64,000 nt of DNA, taken from NCBI RefSeq assembly GCF_018991925.1, contig NW_024753848.1, positions 181,001-245,000 on the forward strand. Direction: 5' to 3'. Shown piece by piece: positions 60,771 through 64,000 of the stretch. Source of the stretch: Homarus americanus (lineage: Eukaryota > Arthropoda > Malacostraca > Decapoda > Nephropidae). Under the pieces are notes generated by a model. That model saw only the letters and a list, made by a program, of their open reading frames with translations, was not told the origin of the DNA and searched no databases. The position numbers were made by a program, and so were the translations under genes. Position 1 is the stretch's first letter, and each line of letters begins with the position of its first letter.

Positions 60771-61130
60771 ACCCACTCCTTCCCCTCCCCTCTTCTTCCC
60801 CATTCCTCTTTTATCTCCTTCCCCTCCCTATCCACCTTACCTTGCATTCTCCCATCCTGTTTCTCCCTTCCCCTCCTTCTCCCACTCTCTCTTTTCCTTC
60901 CTCTCCTCATCTCCCACCCTCCCTTCTTTCCATTCTTCTCCTATTCTTCCTCACCCCTTCCCCTCCTTCTCCCACATTGTCCTTCCTTCCCTCTCCTATT
61001 CTATTCTTCCTCACCCCTTCTCTCCTCTCCTCTTCCCTTCCTCCCACGCACCTCCCCTTTCTTCCCCTCCACCCACGCACCTCCCCTTCTTCCCCTCCTC
61101 CCACGCACCTCCCCCTTCTTCCCCTCCTCC
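60771..61130. repeat. Pyrimidine-rich minisatellite
   Basis: cctcaccccttcccctccttc repeats, then four copies of cccacgcacctccccttctt. Confidence 0.9.
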
Positions 61131-61341
61131 AGGCTGGTGCTCAGAAGGACCCACCGCCATTACCGCCTCCCACTAAACCCAATGTCGCCACAGATCCTCA
61201 GAAGCATCGCACACGTTCCAAAAACCTTCGTTAGAAAAAAAAATGCACATCACTCGCTCAGTTACACCAAGAGAGAGAGACAAAACAAAAGAAAAATACG
61301 GTTAAAAATGGCTTCCAAATGGCGCTGAGACTCTTTGACTT

Positions 61342-61342
<1 letters not shown>

Positions 61343-61388
<46 letters not shown>
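61343..61388. repeat. (CA)n microsatellite
   Basis: Twenty-three CA dinucleotides. Confidence 0.98.
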
Positions 61389-61390
<2 letters not shown>

Positions 61391-61902
61391 TTAGATTGCC
61401 ATGAAGCCTCCCGACAGGATCATACCCTTGAAATAGATTCACTAATATCCTTCCACCAACCCCGACGTAAACCCAACCTAACCACAACCCAACCCGACCC
61501 AACCCAATACAATCAAAACTATATCCATTTGTTATCCAGTAGTCAACCAAAGATGCATCGACCACCCCACCCTGGCAATCTTACCTGGCAATACTGACTG
61601 AGCGAATGTCATACTTATCCACTCATAGACGCCCATCAAAACCAGTCCCCCCCCCACCACCAGAGTATTCTTTCCATTTAATATATGAGATTAAGAATAG
61701 TCGTTCAGTCGTCGTGATTTACTTCATTTATCTCTAATCATAGTTCCCAGTTGCGGTAATTCCAGGATTAATGTCAGATGAGGTGCTGGAATTGAGTGAA
61801 TTAATTATTTGGTTATATAAACTGAGCTGCATCATTAGCTTTGAGACGGGGGACCTAACGCATCACCTGAAGATTAGACACCCTTGTTTATTTCACCTGA
61901 AG

Positions 61903-62155
61903 GGAGGGAAAGAGGGAAGGGAAGGGAATGGGAGGAAGGGAATGGGAGGGAAGGGAATGGATGGGAAGGGAAGGGGAGGGAAGGGAATGGGAAGGGAAGG
62001 GGAGGGAAAGGGAAGGATGGGGGGGATGGGAGGAGGATGGAGGATAGGGAGAAGGAATGGAAGGGATGGGAAGGGAAGGGAATGGGAGGAAGGGAATGGG
62101 AGGGAAGGGAATGGATGGGAAGGGAAGGGGAGGGAAGGGAAGGGAAAGTAAGGGG
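61903..62155. repeat. GGGAA minisatellite with a ~65-bp block duplicated
   Basis: gggaagggaatgggagg units; a block containing gaatgggaggaagggaatgg and atggatgggaagggaag occurs at ~61925 and again at ~62079. Confidence 0.93.
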
Positions 62156-62234
62156 AGTATTTTCTCTCGTAAATTGAGCACAGTGTATGGGGGTGTGTCT
62201 GGGTGGAGTTGCACGTACTATTGGGATGAGAGAA

Positions 62235-62478
62235 ACGCGATTGGTCTTTCACATTGTCAACAGGAAACAGCTGATTGATTCTCAATTATAAACAAAGGCA
62301 GTTGATTGGTTCTCGATTATAAACAAAGGCAGTTGATTGGTTCTCGATTATAAACAAAGGCAGTTGATTGGCTCACACATCTGACTGGTTGGCCTCTCAG
62401 GATGTCGGCAAAAATAATCAGCTGACTGGCTCTCATAATAAAAAAAAACCAGCTGATCGGTTTCTCCAGATGTAAAAA
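62235..62478. repeat. ~40-bp minisatellite with one CCAAT (ATTGG) box per unit
   Basis: Four to six copies; three close copies contain aacaaaggcagttgattggt and tctcgattat, then degenerate copies with cagctgatcgg and cagctgactgg. Confidence 0.9.
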
Positions 62479-62884
62479 AAAATCAGCTGTGTCAAGAGAA
62501 TGTAGACATGATGTATGTGTGTGTTTGTGTGTGTCTCAATTACCCCGGACTGGGTACTGTCAGCTGCGACCCACATAATCACCATCGTGGGGGGGCCTTT
62601 CATCAGCGTTTTCCCTCCTCCTGATTGGCCACTGCCTTTCACCACTGTTTTCCCGCCTTCTGATTGGTCGCTGCTTCCCGCCATCTTGCATCTAAGTGGC
62701 TCACGTCTCCCACGAATATTTAATGGTCAATATCCTTTTCATAAACGGTTTTTAGTGACTCGGTACGTCACCAACTGGATCTTATTTCAATTTTCTTTCT
62801 CTACGTCTTGGAATTTAGGGAGCCAAAGTCAGGACCTTAAACAATGGGAAGGACTTCGAGGCAACACAGGAATTATTATGCCAC

Positions 62885-62995
62885 GTTCGAATGATTCACT
62901 AGTTCAAATGCTCAGTGGTTCAAAGTTTCAGTGGTTCGAGGGTTCAGTGGTTCGAAGATTCAATGGTTCAAAGTTTCAGTGGTTTAAAGTTGCAT
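62885..62995. repeat. ~13-bp repeat (agtggttcaaagttt)
   Basis: About eight copies of a ggttc(a/g)aagtttcagt-like unit. Confidence 0.88.
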
Positions 62996-63315
62996 GAAAG
63001 ACCATATTCAACGTGTAATATATCCACCTAAAATTGCTTATGAATTTAGTAAAAAATATATAGCAAACCATCTAATTGGCCCTGCATACCCTTGACGTCA
63101 TTGAATCACAACTCTAATGTAATCTGATTGGTTCACATAAGTGTTGACGTCACACCACTCCGCCACCAGTTAACTCCCGGGTGTCAGCGTGACTAAGTGA
63201 TGTAAACACTGTGAGAACCAATCAGGAGGGGGGAAAAATTACCCCAGGCGCCGTCACCCTTAGCCGCCACCTGACGCCTCTATCCTATACTGACACAAAG
63301 ACTAATATTGGTTCT

Positions 63316-63317
<2 letters not shown>

Positions 63318-63375
<58 letters not shown>
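63318..63375. repeat. (GA)n microsatellite
   Basis: About 29 GA dinucleotides. Confidence 0.98.
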
Positions 63376-63494
63376 AACGTCTTCGGTGGCCAATAGGAAT
63401 ATCCGTTAGTAGATGGGAATTGGAAAGCGATGAAGAATGAGGAACCGAGGAATGTGATGATGGAGGAATAAGGAAAGGACGGATGATGCTGTTT

Positions 63495-63700
63495 CTGGCG
63501 AACCCTTTAAACGAACCACATCATAACGAATCCTTTAAACGAACCACATCATAAAGGACCCTTAAAATGAACATCATAATGAATCCATAAAATGAACCAC
63601 ATCTTAACGAACCCTTAGGACGAACCCTTAAAACGAACCACTTCAAAACGAACCCTTAAGACGAACCCTTAAAACGAACCACTTCAAAACGAACCCTTGA
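63495..63700. repeat. Degenerate 18-36-bp repeat (cgaacccttaaaacgaacca)
   Basis: About ten cgaacc(c/a) words with tta or aca linkers. Confidence 0.9.
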
Positions 63701-63944
63701 CCGTCGTTTATCATATCTCGTTATTCTTCTGGTTTTTTCCTCCTATTTTTTTTTAATATACCAAACCTGTCTCATGCCTGAACGAAGCCTGTCTCGGATC
63801 ACAGCACAAAGGGGTCAGTTTCAGGGCTCTGGGGGCGATGTACAGTTGTGGTCAAAACTCTCTGAACCATTTAGCAATACCTCGCTTCAACTTCCGGGTC
63901 ACATACTGCAGACAGACACTATTATGACTGCATATTTCCTTCCC
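63701..63944. other. Unique sequence, no gene seen
   Basis: Short unique interval without recognisable features. Confidence 0.45.
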
Positions 63945-64000
63945 CTTACCTCCCCTTCCTCTCCCCTTACCTCCCCTTCCTCTCCCCTTACCTCTCCTCC
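63945..64000. repeat. 20-bp pyrimidine minisatellite running off the window
   Basis: Two and a half copies of ccttacctccccttcctctc, continuing past the right edge. Confidence 0.92.

Larger units (their letters stand above)
62230..63230. promoter_or_regulatory. CCAAT- and CRE-rich stretch, possible promoter
   Basis: About ten ATTGG/CCAAT motifs (for example 62340, 62620, 62660, 63125, 63215) and two perfect TGACGTCA sites near 63093 and 63145 in ~1 kb of otherwise fairly unique DNA. No TATA box or transcript start can be assigned. It could serve a gene on either strand or be a coincidence of the repeat content. Confidence 0.25.

Noticed and set aside
61580..61660. Candidate TMEM117 first exon on the minus strand (LMGVYEWISMTFAQSVLP with a donor-like GTAAGA)
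   Set aside because: The phase would fit (ends in G before GTAAGA) but the residues do not resemble the conserved N-terminal helix and FAEDPVSHS signature; judged chance.
62395..62425. Minus-strand LIIFAD resembling the FLIFAED part of TMEM117
   Set aside because: Only six residues match, the flanks are CCAAT minisatellite and T runs, and no donor in the right phase follows.
62515..62997. 160-codon plus-strand ORF
   Set aside because: Internal Pro/Asp-Trp duplication and the C-terminal third come from local repeats; nothing recognisable.

Overview
This is a piece of a eukaryotic, almost certainly arthropod, nuclear genome. A decapod crustacean is the most likely source. That call is an inference from three things: many interstitial TTAGG/CCTAA arrays (the arthropod telomere motif), an extreme density of microsatellites and minisatellites, and CR1/Jockey-like LINE fragments next to a gene with kilobase-sized introns. 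Nothing here looks bacterial: there are no operons, no ribosome binding sites and no long credible ORFs.

The one recognisable host gene is a TMEM117 orthologue (multipass membrane protein) on the minus strand. I traced eight coding exons, in transcript order: 41382-41300, 40930-40821, 40321-40223, 32473-32217, 24672-24406, 21387-21262, 19258-19125 and 12457-12284 (stop codon). The splice phases fit throughout and the conceptual protein follows vertebrate TMEM117 from about residue 38 to the C-terminus. The exon(s) for the first ~37 residues were not found and probably lie right of the window. Two exons need small indel corrections (1 nt near 40892, about 2 nt near 40275), so either the assembly has indel errors or the locus is decaying.

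Layout. 1-12283: downstream flank with repeats, a ~0.6 kb element with long terminal inverted repeats (3131-3746) and a TA array. 12284-41382: the TMEM117 body. Its introns hold a minisatellite apparently derived from the gene's own exon/donor boundary (22307-22654 plus one copy at 24375-24405). A dead CR1-like LINE (22655-24374) is inserted in that minisatellite, and a 110-bp palindromic element sits inside the LINE. A second LINE 3' fragment (34100-34693) ends against a TTAGG array. 41383-64000: almost entirely tandem repeats, including a 1.3-kb CTGT tract, a 160-bp GT tract, a 1.2-kb GTG tract, several TTAGG arrays, a minisatellite with one perfect CRE-like site per unit, and a CCAAT/CRE-rich stretch at 62230-63230.

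The most striking observation is that tandem repeats sit on the intron side of most TMEM117 splice donors, and that in one case the repeat unit contains the exon end and the donor itself, giving about a dozen copies with eight intact decoy 5' splice sites.
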